Made by a program: the position numbers and the translations under genes. A DNA stretch of 64,000 nucleotides from positions 83,962 through 147,961 of the forward strand of contig NZ_BMZD01000001.1 of the NCBI RefSeq assembly GCF_014652615.1. Reading direction: 5' to 3'. This DNA is from Novosphingobium arvoryzae. GTDB taxonomy: Bacteria > Pseudomonadota > Alphaproteobacteria > Sphingomonadales > Sphingomonadaceae. Below are positions 36,282 through 44,707 of this stretch, piece after piece. The notes under the pieces are model-generated. The model did not search any database. It worked only from the letters and a program-made list of their open reading frames with translations, and had not been told where the DNA came from. Positions within the stretch are counted from its first letter, which is position 1; the number at the start of each line of letters is the position of its first letter.

Positions 36282-37653
36282 GATTGATCGCAAAGCACAT
36301 GGTCCCGATTTAAAGAAGGTCTACGATAAGCGAGACTACGCAATCTATTTGCCGTCGTTGCAATCGCCATACGCATCGTTTGCTACTAAGCTTGAAAGCG
36401 AAGTGCGTGACGGGGATCTTCCTAAAGATTTCCGCATCAAGGACCTCGACTTTTTCAACCCAAATAGCCGACTATGGAGCTGTGGCTATGCGCTCTACAG
36501 CGCAGGACAGTTCACGGACTCACAGCTTCGATCAGATATCATCGCATATCGTGATCGCAGCAAATCAGTCGTGATCGGAGACAGTGGCGGGTTTCAGCTC
36601 GGCACTGGCAAAATCAGCAATGTAAACGAAAAAGCTGCACTCAATCGCTATGCGAATGATCCTGCTCAGCAAGTTGCAAACTGGCACGCAACGGGCTTTC
36701 GAGAGCGCACTTTAGAGTTTCTCGACCTCTACTGCGATTATTCCATGACCCTCGACATGCCACTCTGGGCGCGAAACAAGAATGGCAGTCAGCTTCGCAA
36801 TCTCGAAGTCGATCAACTGATCCAGCTGAGTGTCGAGAATCTTCGCTTTTTTGCGGACAATCGCGGGCGCAATCACGGCAAGGGGACGAAGTTTCTGAGT
36901 GTTTTGCAAGATGATGGCAATGGCTCAGGCTTTCGTTGGTATGATGCTGTAAAGGACTTTGAGTTCGAAGGCTGGGCGTTTGCTGGTGACATTGCTCGAC
37001 TTCCACAAACGATGACGTGGCTGCGAAAGCTGCTGGACGAAAAGAAGCTCGATAAGACGGAGTGGATTCACGTTCTTCAAAACTCGCCACCGATCATGAC
37101 CGCGCTTTACACAGCCATTCAGCGATCACTGAGTAAAGCAGCGGGTCATAAGATCACCTTGAGTTGCGACAGCAGCTCACCGCATCAGGCAGCGGGAAAG
37201 AATCGCGCCCTTTATCGTCGCCCTACATACACGAGTAAGCTCAGCTCGTGGCGCATGAGCTTGGATGTTGTTCCCCAGAACATTCAGGTTGCAAAAGGTC
37301 GCGCACCAGTGCCGATGCCTGAGGAATCACCGCTAGCAAAGTTCTTTAGTATCAATGATCTTGTCTATCACGATGACCCATACCAACACAGCTTTGTAGA
37401 CCCATTCGCTGAACATCTCATCGTCAATCACAACATCTACGTGTTCCATGCGACAGCGCAGGAATCTTGTGATCTGATCTTCGATAAGAAAAAGCGTGAT
37501 CTTTCAGTGGTGCCAACGGCGATACAGGAGTTTATCGGCTTCGCTGAAAGCTACTTCACGACTGACAAGCCAGACGAGCTGCACCAGCAGTTCGAGCCGA
37601 TCATGAAAAAGCTCTGCCGCAAGAAAAAGCCGAAACCGACCACGACGACTTAA
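36274..37653 (+). CDS. tRNA-guanine transglycosylase/DpdA-like base-exchange enzyme
   Basis: The 459-residue protein looks like a TGT-fold base exchanger. Residues 102-107 are the diagnostic DSGGFQ (general-acid Asp103; Zymomonas TGT uses Asp102). A VLQDDGNG stretch matches TGT's GIVQGG region, FEFEGWAFAG matches FDGYAIGG, and CDSSSP places Asp299 where TGT has its nucleophile Asp. TGT's Cys3-His zinc site is not evident. DpdA relatives insert preQ0 into DNA. No preQ0 synthesis gene is in the island. The substrate (DNA or RNA) is not proven. ATG 36274 is preferred; 36265 is possible. Confidence 0.8.
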   Translation: MPEIDRKAHGPDLKKVYDKRDYAIYLPSLQSPYASFATKLESEVRDGDLPKDFRIKDLDFFNPNSRLWSCGYALYSAGQFTDSQLRSDIIAYRDRSKSVVIGDSGGFQLGTGKISNVNEKAALNRYANDPAQQVANWHATGFRERTLEFLDLYCDYSMTLDMPLWARNKNGSQLRNLEVDQLIQLSVENLRFFADNRGRNHGKGTKFLSVLQDDGNGSGFRWYDAVKDFEFEGWAFAGDIARLPQTMTWLRKLLDEKKLDKTEWIHVLQNSPPIMTALYTAIQRSLSKAAGHKITLSCDSSSPHQAAGKNRALYRRPTYTSKLSSWRMSLDVVPQNIQVAKGRAPVPMPEESPLAKFFSINDLVYHDDPYQHSFVDPFAEHLIVNHNIYVFHATAQESCDLIFDKKKRDLSVVPTAIQEFIGFAESYFTTDKPDELHQQFEPIMKKLCRKKKPKPTTTT

Positions 37654-37958
37654 CCGATCAGTTCAAGCTCTACCGCTTCTTCGTTAACCAGCTGGTGGCA
37701 CTTCTCGCTTAGTTCGAGAAAGCGATGACCGACATGAGCGTGGCGTGGCGATGCAACAATCTGCTCTCCTGCTTTCTGAAGACGACTCCCCACGATGGCG
37801 ACCACACCAATGCTCGGCTCAGTCTTTTTGAACCGAAGACCGCGATAATAGCTGCTGCATTGCCCAAGCCATCCTTCTGAAAACTCTCCTTCATTCTCGA
37901 CAACTCCACGCTGTCTCAAAAAATCAAATATCTCCAAAATCACCGTGTTTTTATTCAT
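37650..37958 (-). CDS. DUF6626-like small protein, possible regulator
   Basis: A 102-residue protein. The first 70 residues (TVILEIFDFLRQRGVVENEGEFSEGWLGQCSSYYRGLRFK) resemble DUF6626 proteins of alphaproteobacteria and look helix-turn-helix-like, with EFSEGWLG as a possible turn. Function is unknown; it is one candidate for the regulator of the island palindromes. Its 3' end overlaps the convergent TGT-like gene by 4 bp. Confidence 0.6.
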   Translation of the reverse strand: MNKNTVILEIFDFLRQRGVVENEGEFSEGWLGQCSSYYRGLRFKKTEPSIGVVAIVGSRLQKAGEQIVASPRHAHVGHRFLELSEKCHQLVNEEAVELELIG

Positions 37959-38603
37959 TTATCATTCCCTGTTATAAATACACTTGTCATACGATTGAGA
38001 GATCCGTCTGACATGTATTTATCTGTGAGACAGGGGGGTGAGTCTGTAACCTATTCACATTCTCCCTGTTCGAACATAGGGCTCTATTGTTGCGTTGAGG
38101 TAGCCAGCTTGATTGCTGTAGCCATCAGAACTCGCAGCCCAGTAAGCGTGATCACAGACACGCAATACGACAAGCAAAGCCGCAACTGGCTTGTAAAACA
38201 TTATGCGGTAGAGCAAGATATGAGACTGTGAAAACAGTAACTTGTATGCGCCTTAGGGGTAAATGACTGGTTCCTAAGGCGTTGCGTTGCGAACAACTCA
38301 CCGCACGTAAAGGTAACAGCGTAACCTTATCTCCCATTTAGAAAATAAATCCATAGATGGTTGTGTGCAGTCATAGGCTAAACGACTCAAAGAAACGTAT
38401 CCGTTAGCTTCAGTGGGGCGTAAGCCTCACTGTGGCATAGATCTAAAGAAATGTACCAACCAACAAATATGAAAAAGAAAGCGATAAGGGTTGCGTAGAA
38501 ACCCGCAATCGCATGAGTTCGCAGAACTCATAAACAATCAGGCTCTGAAAATCTGAGTAAATGTCAGAAAATCGTCTGAGTTATATACGTCAAAAATCCC
38601 GTC
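37959..38603. other. Gene-poor stretch with several perfect hairpins
   Basis: About 645 bp without a convincing gene. Hairpins seen: CGCCTTAGG/CCTAAGGCG (38249-38281), CAGTGGGGC/GCCTCACTG (38411-38432, one mismatch, loop GTAA) and ATGAGTTC/GAACTCAT (38513-38531). Smaller inverted repeats are also present. An open frame (38013-38231) includes SVITDTQYDKQSRNW, which recalls the RNase H TDSQY motif but lacks the rest of that fold. The stretch could encode a structured RNA or hold recombination sites for the adjacent serine recombinase. Confidence 0.6.
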
Positions 38604-39176
38604 TCATTGCAACACGGCATAAACCGTATTTGGGCTGACTTTGACCTCTTTACAGATAGCTCGAATGGAAGCTCCATTTCGCTTCATCCATTGTATCTTT
38701 GCGATCTGCGCTTCCGTTGTGGGCTTGCGACCGAAACGCACACCGCGCTCTTTCGCCTTCCTGATCCCGACAATCTGACGCTCTTTACGGATCGTATTCT
38801 CGAACTCGCTGAAGATCCCCAAAAACTGGAAGAACATCGATCCCATTGCTGTCGAGGTATCGATTGCCTGCTTGTAGCTGAAGATATCAATCTTGCTGTC
38901 TTTCAGCTCGGTGAGCACCAAGACAAGATTTCGCATTGATCTGCCCAAGCGATCAACGGACCAGACAACGACTTTCTCAAAGCGACGGAGCTTGGCGTCA
39001 TTCATCATGCGCTTCAGTTCTGGGCGATCTTCAGTCTCCTTCGTCCCGCTGATCTTCTCGCTGTAAACCTCTACGACTTCCCAGCCCGATCGTTCTGCAA
39101 GTGCGTGAAGCTCTTCGAGCTGACCCTCGTAGTTCTGATCGACCGTCGACACACGAGCGTAGATCGCAACCTTCAT
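38604..39176 (-). CDS. Serine recombinase (resolvase/invertase family)
   Basis: A 190-residue small serine recombinase. The catalytic Ser10 is in YARVSTVDQ. The core has VVVWSVDRLGRSMRNLV, and a C-terminal helix-turn-helix reads GASIRAICKEVKVSPNTVYAVL. Members catalyse site-specific inversion or resolution. Its site may be in the hairpin-rich stretch just downstream. Low GC; it could also resolve or invert part of the island. Confidence 0.93.
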   Translation of the reverse strand: MKVAIYARVSTVDQNYEGQLEELHALAERSGWEVVEVYSEKISGTKETEDRPELKRMMNDAKLRRFEKVVVWSVDRLGRSMRNLVLVLTELKDSKIDIFSYKQAIDTSTAMGSMFFQFLGIFSEFENTIRKERQIVGIRKAKERGVRFGRKPTTEAQIAKIQWMKRNGASIRAICKEVKVSPNTVYAVLQ

Positions 39177-39312
39177 CTCTCAAACCCCGTTTCTGGTCTC
39201 TTACAAAAAAGAACGTATAGCCAGCCACATAGGACCGAAAGCCTTGCGTCACCTCAGGTCGAGATTTCGGAGTTTTTTGGGGGAACTAAAAGATAACGGC
39301 AGATCGAAGTCG

Positions 39313-40242
39313 CTAACGCTTGCTTCCATAAGCGCACATGGGTTTCACGCTGCACAGGTGACAGAGCGGTTTTTTCGCATGACAGACCGTTCGAGCAAAG
39401 CCGCCTTTTTCGTCAGGCTCCTGACCGAGCTTGACGACTATATAATCAAGCGACCGCATCGAGACGCCTGACGCTTCAGAAATATCTCTATAGACGCCCT
39501 GCAATGCCCACATGAAATCTGCATCGCTGCCGAGAGACGTAGCCCGCTTTGTCGTAATATCTGGATCAAGCTGATATCTGACGCCATTCTTATCATAGCC
39601 ATCCATCCATCCCATTCGAACAGTCGATCTGTTGAGAACACGGTCTGGCTTAACGACTTGAAACCCAAGCTCAGTCATCAAATGGAATATGGTAACCGCA
39701 CCAAATCGTAGGTCGCCTTGCAGGTGCTCATGAATCTGTCTCATCGCCTCAGGCGTTGATACGTCCCCCCTGCGATATGTGTAGAAATCTAATATCGATC
39801 TATCATTCACCCTCTTCCACTCATTGATGCGTCTTGCAGCACGAATGACCTTCTTGAGAGCGGGCTTGTGACGGTAGTTTCGTGAGTCTTTGAGAAACTT
39901 TTCAAATCTCTTGCCGCCTTCATTCCATTCTTTGGAATCAAGTGCCTCTCTGTCTCCTAGATATTTCTTGAGCATGTGAGGCACTCGCTCATCGACTGCG
40001 CTGGCTCGTTTGCCAGCGTAGAATGGCTTCATCGCCGCAATCTTCCAGAAATCTTCATCTGAAAGGTTCGGGTTGAAATGCAGCCCGTCCATCTTTGCGA
40101 GATAACGTTTGACCCGAGAGCGGCGCGCTCCCGCAATCTTTGGGTCTTTTTGCTTCTCACGATCAGACTTCGATGTAGCCTGCGAGAGCAAAGTCTCCCG
40201 TAGTCCCGTTACAAATCCCCTCAACTCGCCCCGTTCAATCAT
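39313..40242 (-). CDS. Endonuclease III-like [4Fe-4S] DNA glycosylase
   Basis: A 309-residue protein ending in the exact endonuclease III cluster spacing C-X6-C-X2-C-X5-C (Cys287, 294, 297, 303). The upstream segment FGAVTIFHLMTELGFQVVKPDRVLNR resembles the HhH-GPD core, with Asp200 in place of the VDTH catalytic Asp. The expected HhH Lys is not obvious, so it may be a base-excising glycosylase without lyase action. The N-terminal 150 residues are unusual and charged. Target base unknown. Palindrome B lies 53 bp upstream. Confidence 0.75.
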   Translation of the reverse strand: MIERGELRGFVTGLRETLLSQATSKSDREKQKDPKIAGARRSRVKRYLAKMDGLHFNPNLSDEDFWKIAAMKPFYAGKRASAVDERVPHMLKKYLGDREALDSKEWNEGGKRFEKFLKDSRNYRHKPALKKVIRAARRINEWKRVNDRSILDFYTYRRGDVSTPEAMRQIHEHLQGDLRFGAVTIFHLMTELGFQVVKPDRVLNRSTVRMGWMDGYDKNGVRYQLDPDITTKRATSLGSDADFMWALQGVYRDISEASGVSMRSLDYIVVKLGQEPDEKGGFARTVCHAKKPLCHLCSVKPMCAYGSKR

Positions 40243-40295
40243 ACCAGCCCCCGCTTGCCTGTCGGCTTTTCCATAGTCTGGCGCGGAACTAAGCT

Positions 40296-40312
40296 ACTTT
40301 AAAGTTTAAAGT
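40296..40312. promoter_or_regulatory. Island palindrome B (candidate operator)
   Basis: ACTTTAAAGTTTAAAGT is identical to palindrome C and to the reverse complement of A. It lies in the divergent control region of the glycosylase gene and the 54-residue gene, ending 4 bp before the latter's ribosome site, so occupancy would block that gene directly. Confidence 0.8.
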
Positions 40313-40326
40313 TGCAGGAGGTGATT

Positions 40327-40491
40327 ATGACGCAAGTAAGGCAGTGGTGGGTTCTGGTTCGCTACAAGGATGAAGCTGGCTCTGGGTTCGGGCGTCAGTA
40401 TGTGTCTGCAACGAACGCTTACGAAGCGATTCAGATGGCAAAGGCTTTGTATGGAAAGCTGCTTATCTCCGAGAGTGCAGCGCCCGCATAG
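40327..40491 (+). CDS. 54-residue protein of unknown function
   Basis: An ATG at 40327 with an excellent ribosome site AGGAGGT (40316-40322, 4 bp spacing) opens a 54-residue frame (MTQVRQWWVLVRYK..., ending SAAPA). It has an RQYVSATNAYEAIQMAKALYG helix. Strong translation signals and the adjacent operator argue that it is real. No family recognised. It may be a small regulator, antitoxin-like factor or structural accessory; no evidence favours one. Confidence 0.65.
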   Translation: MTQVRQWWVLVRYKDEAGSGFGRQYVSATNAYEAIQMAKALYGKLLISESAAPA

Positions 40492-40503
40492 CTCAAAGCC
40501 AAA

Positions 40504-43035
40504 TCACTCCTTTGCGACAACCGTGTCGTAAAGCCCGTAGTGCGTCAGCCCCTTGTGACTATTGATGCCCGTATATCGCAATGATGCATCTTCATAACGA
40601 CGGAACGCAAAAACTGCGTGGTTCATGCGTTCCGTATTGAACACCTTCAACCGCACGAGCAGGTGAAAGTCGCTTACCGTTAAGCCTGTGACAGCGTGAA
40701 AAAGATCAGGCTCTAACTTCGTGATCACGTCTTGAAGGGTGTTTTCACGGAAATCAGTCAGATACATGAAGGCAGGAATGCGAGTGGCGAACTTGATCAG
40801 CTTCTCCTGAACGAGCTTACGCTTCGACTTGTATTCCTTCTCCTCGTCGGTCAGCTCTTTCTTCTCTTTCGCTGTTAGTCCTTCTCCCTTCGCCTTGCCT
40901 TTCAAATCTTTGATCTTTTCACCCTTATTGATGATCGTCTCAATGATGTTGTCACCAAGCGCCCGCCAGCCCTCGATACGCTCAACTGCTGCCATTGCTT
41001 CGGGATTATCGAGAACGCGGCGCAGCGTATCGTTATCGACATTGACCAGCAGCGCAGATTCCCACTTGCGAGCCAACAAAGTGCCTGACGTACCTGCCAT
41101 CGCAATGTCGAGAATGCCGCCTGCATCGATCTGCGTCATGTTCGCGCCATCGTAAGCCAGCACGGGTAAGAAGGAGACAAGCTCCTTCACGGCGTTTTCA
41201 GGGTTCGTCTCACCTGGCGAAAGCCCGATGCCGTAGTCAGAAAGCTGACGCAGTGCCCGCGTCGGTGCAAAGTCGAACACGAAGCAAATGGGCTTCAAAA
41301 TCTCTTCTTCATTCGGATTGTCACCATTCGGATTCTTGATCGACCAAGGTGATTGCACACGAAACGCAGCTTGGAAGTAGGTTTCAGGCGACTTCAGATT
41401 GCGAAGCATCAAGATCGAAGACCACTGCGGAATCGTCACCCCTGTTGTCAGCTTTCCGCAAGAGAGCGTGATCGTCTTCGTCTCGAAACCGCTTCCGATT
41501 GCTCGGCGAACGGGGGGAACAGCATCGAGACCAATGCCTGCTTGCGTTCCAGCAGCAAGAATAACCTTGTAGCCGTGCCAGAACGTGTTGTGCTTCTCTT
41601 CGAGCAGATTTGCCATCGCATGGCAGGCGGCGACGTTCGGCAGGAACCAGAACGAATGCTGAAGATAGGGCAAAAGTCGTGAATCTGAGTAAGGAAACGG
41701 CGGTCGCGTTCCAGTCTTCAAGCTATCAACCGTCTGCGGGACGTATGACCCTCGAATAATCTCAAGCCACTTTTGAACGTCAGACTTGTGTTTAAACGCT
41801 GCTTTTGCACCGTTGCCCGTTGCGGCGAAAAACTCGTTTAGATCAAACTCGTCAAACTCACCCGCGCTGGCAATCGCAAGCAGTTCGTCGGGCATTTGAT
41901 ATGTCAGCAAACGCATCTGCGGCAGAGCGGCATACGGGTTGCGTTTGTCGGGATGCTTGGCGGCAAACGCTGCTTTTGCTCGTTGCTCGTCCGTGTATGT
42001 CCAGTTGAAGATTTGCTCTTCGATGAACTCGCCCGTCGCAAGCGCCTTGAACGGTGTCCCAGAAAGATAGAGATATGCGCGGGTCGTGATCGGCAGGAAT
42101 ATCGCTTCGTTTGCAGATAGATCGCTTAGGTCTTCGTTTACCTCATCGAGACCAGCATCATATTCCAGCTTCTCTTCACGCTTTGCGTCTTCTTCGCCTT
42201 CAAAAAGCTCTTTCGCTGTGTCTCGCCATGCCCCGAAGTGGTATTCATCGAACACGACAAGATCCCAGTTGATCGTATGTAGCCATGTGTTGCGCGGCTT
42301 GATCGCTCCAGTGGCTTTGTCACGTCCGAGCAGGTCTTGAAACGAGCCGAAGAAAACGACGGGCTTGTCTTTGTCGATCTGGCTTGGATCGCTCTCTGAC
42401 TTGCGAGAGAGATACTGCCACCCTTCGAAGTCTACATGAGACTCAAGGTCAGTCTGCCACGCATCTTCGACAGCTGGCTTGAATGTCACGACCAGAACAC
42501 GCTTTGCGCCCAGCTTCTTGGCGAGCTGGTATGAAGTAAACGTTTTCCCGAAACGCATCTTCGCATTCCAAAGGAAACGCGGAACTGCATTCGCATCTTC
42601 GTTCCAGATCGACTGGAAGTAAGAAGCAGTCTTCTCAACAGCTTCAGCTTGTTCTTGACGCGGAGGAAACCTTTCGCTGCGGTTCTCGGATAGCTTTTTG
42701 CCCGTTCGCAGCTCGGTCAGCACAGTCTGAACATCAGAAACAGTGCATCTCATCCACTCCAACTGGGGGTTATCGAAACCTTTTTTTTTGAGAGCGGTCC
42801 TAACAGCGTGATCAGATAACGTTGAGCCGTCATCTCTCGCTGCACTCTCATCAAGTTCAATCTTGAAGTCGATGGCAGCAGTTTTGACCTGCTCAGCTAT
42901 GCGCTGCTTTACGTCACGTGTGGTCTGCCCAATCTTAAGAAGTCCGACATGCGAGTCGCTGTTGATCGAATATGCGTAAATGCGCGGATTTGCGTCTGGC
43001 TTTGACGCAAGAATCTCATCGATTGGTTTAGTCAT
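40504..43035 (-). CDS. T5orf172/GIY-YIG-like domain fused to SF2 helicase
   Basis: An 843-residue protein. Residues about 18-50 (RIYAYSI...GLLKIGQTTRDVKQRI) match the T5orf172/MUG113 branch of GIY-YIG nucleases. A superfamily 2 helicase follows, with Walker A MRFGKT (about 160-165), DEYH (263-266) and an SGTPF motif III. A long C-terminal region includes a Lys/Glu-rich coiled stretch. It probably acts as the translocase or nuclease arm of the methyltransferase pair encoded just upstream. The start is ATG 43035, overlapping the methyltransferase stop by 8 bp. Confidence 0.85.
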   Translation of the reverse strand: MTKPIDEILASKPDANPRIYAYSINSDSHVGLLKIGQTTRDVKQRIAEQVKTAAIDFKIELDESAARDDGSTLSDHAVRTALKKKGFDNPQLEWMRCTVSDVQTVLTELRTGKKLSENRSERFPPRQEQAEAVEKTASYFQSIWNEDANAVPRFLWNAKMRFGKTFTSYQLAKKLGAKRVLVVTFKPAVEDAWQTDLESHVDFEGWQYLSRKSESDPSQIDKDKPVVFFGSFQDLLGRDKATGAIKPRNTWLHTINWDLVVFDEYHFGAWRDTAKELFEGEEDAKREEKLEYDAGLDEVNEDLSDLSANEAIFLPITTRAYLYLSGTPFKALATGEFIEEQIFNWTYTDEQRAKAAFAAKHPDKRNPYAALPQMRLLTYQMPDELLAIASAGEFDEFDLNEFFAATGNGAKAAFKHKSDVQKWLEIIRGSYVPQTVDSLKTGTRPPFPYSDSRLLPYLQHSFWFLPNVAACHAMANLLEEKHNTFWHGYKVILAAGTQAGIGLDAVPPVRRAIGSGFETKTITLSCGKLTTGVTIPQWSSILMLRNLKSPETYFQAAFRVQSPWSIKNPNGDNPNEEEILKPICFVFDFAPTRALRQLSDYGIGLSPGETNPENAVKELVSFLPVLAYDGANMTQIDAGGILDIAMAGTSGTLLARKWESALLVNVDNDTLRRVLDNPEAMAAVERIEGWRALGDNIIETIINKGEKIKDLKGKAKGEGLTAKEKKELTDEEKEYKSKRKLVQEKLIKFATRIPAFMYLTDFRENTLQDVITKLEPDLFHAVTGLTVSDFHLLVRLKVFNTERMNHAVFAFRRYEDASLRYTGINSHKGLTHYGLYDTVVAKE

Positions 43036-44689
43036 CGCCGTCAATGACCCCCAACTCCATCGGTTTGATAACCGCTTCAATGTAGTCGATCTGCGCCTGC
43101 GTCAGACCATACTTCTTATAGAGTGCATCATCTGTCCAAATGCGATCCCATTGCTGCATGGGAGCCCATGCGTATGTTCCCCTCAGCGCATCTTGCGTGA
43201 TCTTTCTCAACGAAACCAAAAAGCGGAAAAACTTTGTACCATAATAGGAATATAAGCTTTTTGCTTCACTTTCAGTCTCTACCCAAAAGGCAACAAACGT
43301 CTGTGTGCAGATCGAGTTCGGAGCGACAATCATCGGCTTACCAAGCACGACATCTGGAATCTTTTGACCACCGTCCGACCCCGCTTTTGGCGCGAGGACT
43401 TTCCATAAGTCGATTAGGTGTGCGTTCTTCTTAACTGTTGATCTTTCTATATATCCGACTGAACGCTTACCTTGCTTAACCAAGTGCAGCTCCACATCTG
43501 CATGACTTTGCGCTTTCCGATAGTCTTCGAAGTTTGTGGCAATACCAAACGGCGTGTCGCCTGTGAGAATCTCAATAATCGATGGCTCCGCCTGCTGTTG
43601 AACTTTTCGAAGGATTTCAGCACCGCGCGGGTCCCTGACAAAAACATCGAACTCATTCAGACTACGAGCAACGGGTCCAACTACCTCTTCGCCTCTTATC
43701 ATGGTTACATTGGTGGAGCCACTATGCTCATTATCCCATAAGAAATAGCAAATCCCACCCTTAACTTCGACGTTGGGAAAAACATCCTTCGAAACAGGAT
43801 AGTCTACTATTTCTGCGAGTTTCCCGCACGAAAGCATTTCCGCACGAAACTCATCCATGCCTCGTCCGCCCGCCATCCAGCGTGAGGGTATGACCATGCT
43901 CACATAACGCGGTTCAAGACGCATCGCTTGCTCCACGAAGAGATGATAAATCGAAGAATCACTCGTCCCGCCAGCTCCACCTGTCATCTGATATGGCGGA
44001 TTCCCGATAATCACATCAAACTGCATGTCGTCTCCAAACAGCTCCGCAATGCGGCGCTTGATATCGTCGGTATGGATGAATGCGTAAGCGTGGTTTTCTA
44101 ACTCACTCTCACGATCAAAAAGAGCGCGGGGCGCGCCACAAAACTCGCATTTACCGTCTTTAGCTTCGGCAAACTTTTTGACGGTGTTGCCGCTCTTATC
44201 TGTAACAGAAACCCATTTGCTACTGCCGACCCATGAATGTTCAATGCGTTCAAACCAGATGTTTCCATCAGAAGCATCGAAACTCTTGGCGACCGAATGT
44301 TCGCCGTCAGCATGTTTCGAGCAATACAAGCTGCGACGGGCAAGCAGGCTGGTCAGCCGAGTAATGCCAATGCCGAAAATCTGTTTTGTCAGAATATGAT
44401 CGACACGCTTTTGAAGGTCAGGGATTTCTTCCCTCAATCCAACAATCAGTCGGGTTGCAATCTCTCGAAGGAACACGCCAGACTTGGTGAACGGATCGAG
44501 AAAGCGAACAGAGCTATCCGCCCAGATGCTTGCCCCGTCATTGCGCTCTGACCATGCTTCAGCCAGCGTGTCCAACATTCGATTAGCAAACTCGGGCGGC
44601 GTAAAAACTTCATCGTTTGAGAGATTCGCAATGCAGGTCAGCACATCAGGGTTTCGCCCACGAAGTGCAAAGCCAACCTGCTCGTTCAT
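43028..44689 (-). CDS. Eco57I-type adenine-specific DNA methyltransferase
   Basis: A 553-residue protein. SAM motif I is FLDPFTKSG (63-71) and the catalytic motif IV is NPPYQ (230-234), so it should be an N6-adenine methyltransferase. A CEFC pair is at 181-184. The C-terminal half (residues 330-550) would be target-recognition, with AWAPMQQWDRIWTDD near the end. AAGGGGG precedes the ATG. It lies between the 209-residue methyltransferase-like gene (18 bp away) and the helicase gene. Confidence 0.88.
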   Translation of the reverse strand: MNEQVGFALRGRNPDVLTCIANLSNDEVFTPPEFANRMLDTLAEAWSERNDGASIWADSSVRFLDPFTKSGVFLREIATRLIVGLREEIPDLQKRVDHILTKQIFGIGITRLTSLLARRSLYCSKHADGEHSVAKSFDASDGNIWFERIEHSWVGSSKWVSVTDKSGNTVKKFAEAKDGKCEFCGAPRALFDRESELENHAYAFIHTDDIKRRIAELFGDDMQFDVIIGNPPYQMTGGAGGTSDSSIYHLFVEQAMRLEPRYVSMVIPSRWMAGGRGMDEFRAEMLSCGKLAEIVDYPVSKDVFPNVEVKGGICYFLWDNEHSGSTNVTMIRGEEVVGPVARSLNEFDVFVRDPRGAEILRKVQQQAEPSIIEILTGDTPFGIATNFEDYRKAQSHADVELHLVKQGKRSVGYIERSTVKKNAHLIDLWKVLAPKAGSDGGQKIPDVVLGKPMIVAPNSICTQTFVAFWVETESEAKSLYSYYGTKFFRFLVSLRKITQDALRGTYAWAPMQQWDRIWTDDALYKKYGLTQAQIDYIEAVIKPMELGVIDGDD

Positions 44690-44707
44690 ATTGCCCCCTT
44701 AATCAAC

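Noticed and set aside
38013-38231. Possible RNase H fragment (TDTQY motif)
   Set aside because: Only one motif resembles RNase HI; the first catalytic strand and the Glu helix are missing and there is no good ribosome site. Mentioned only in the entry for the gene-free stretch.
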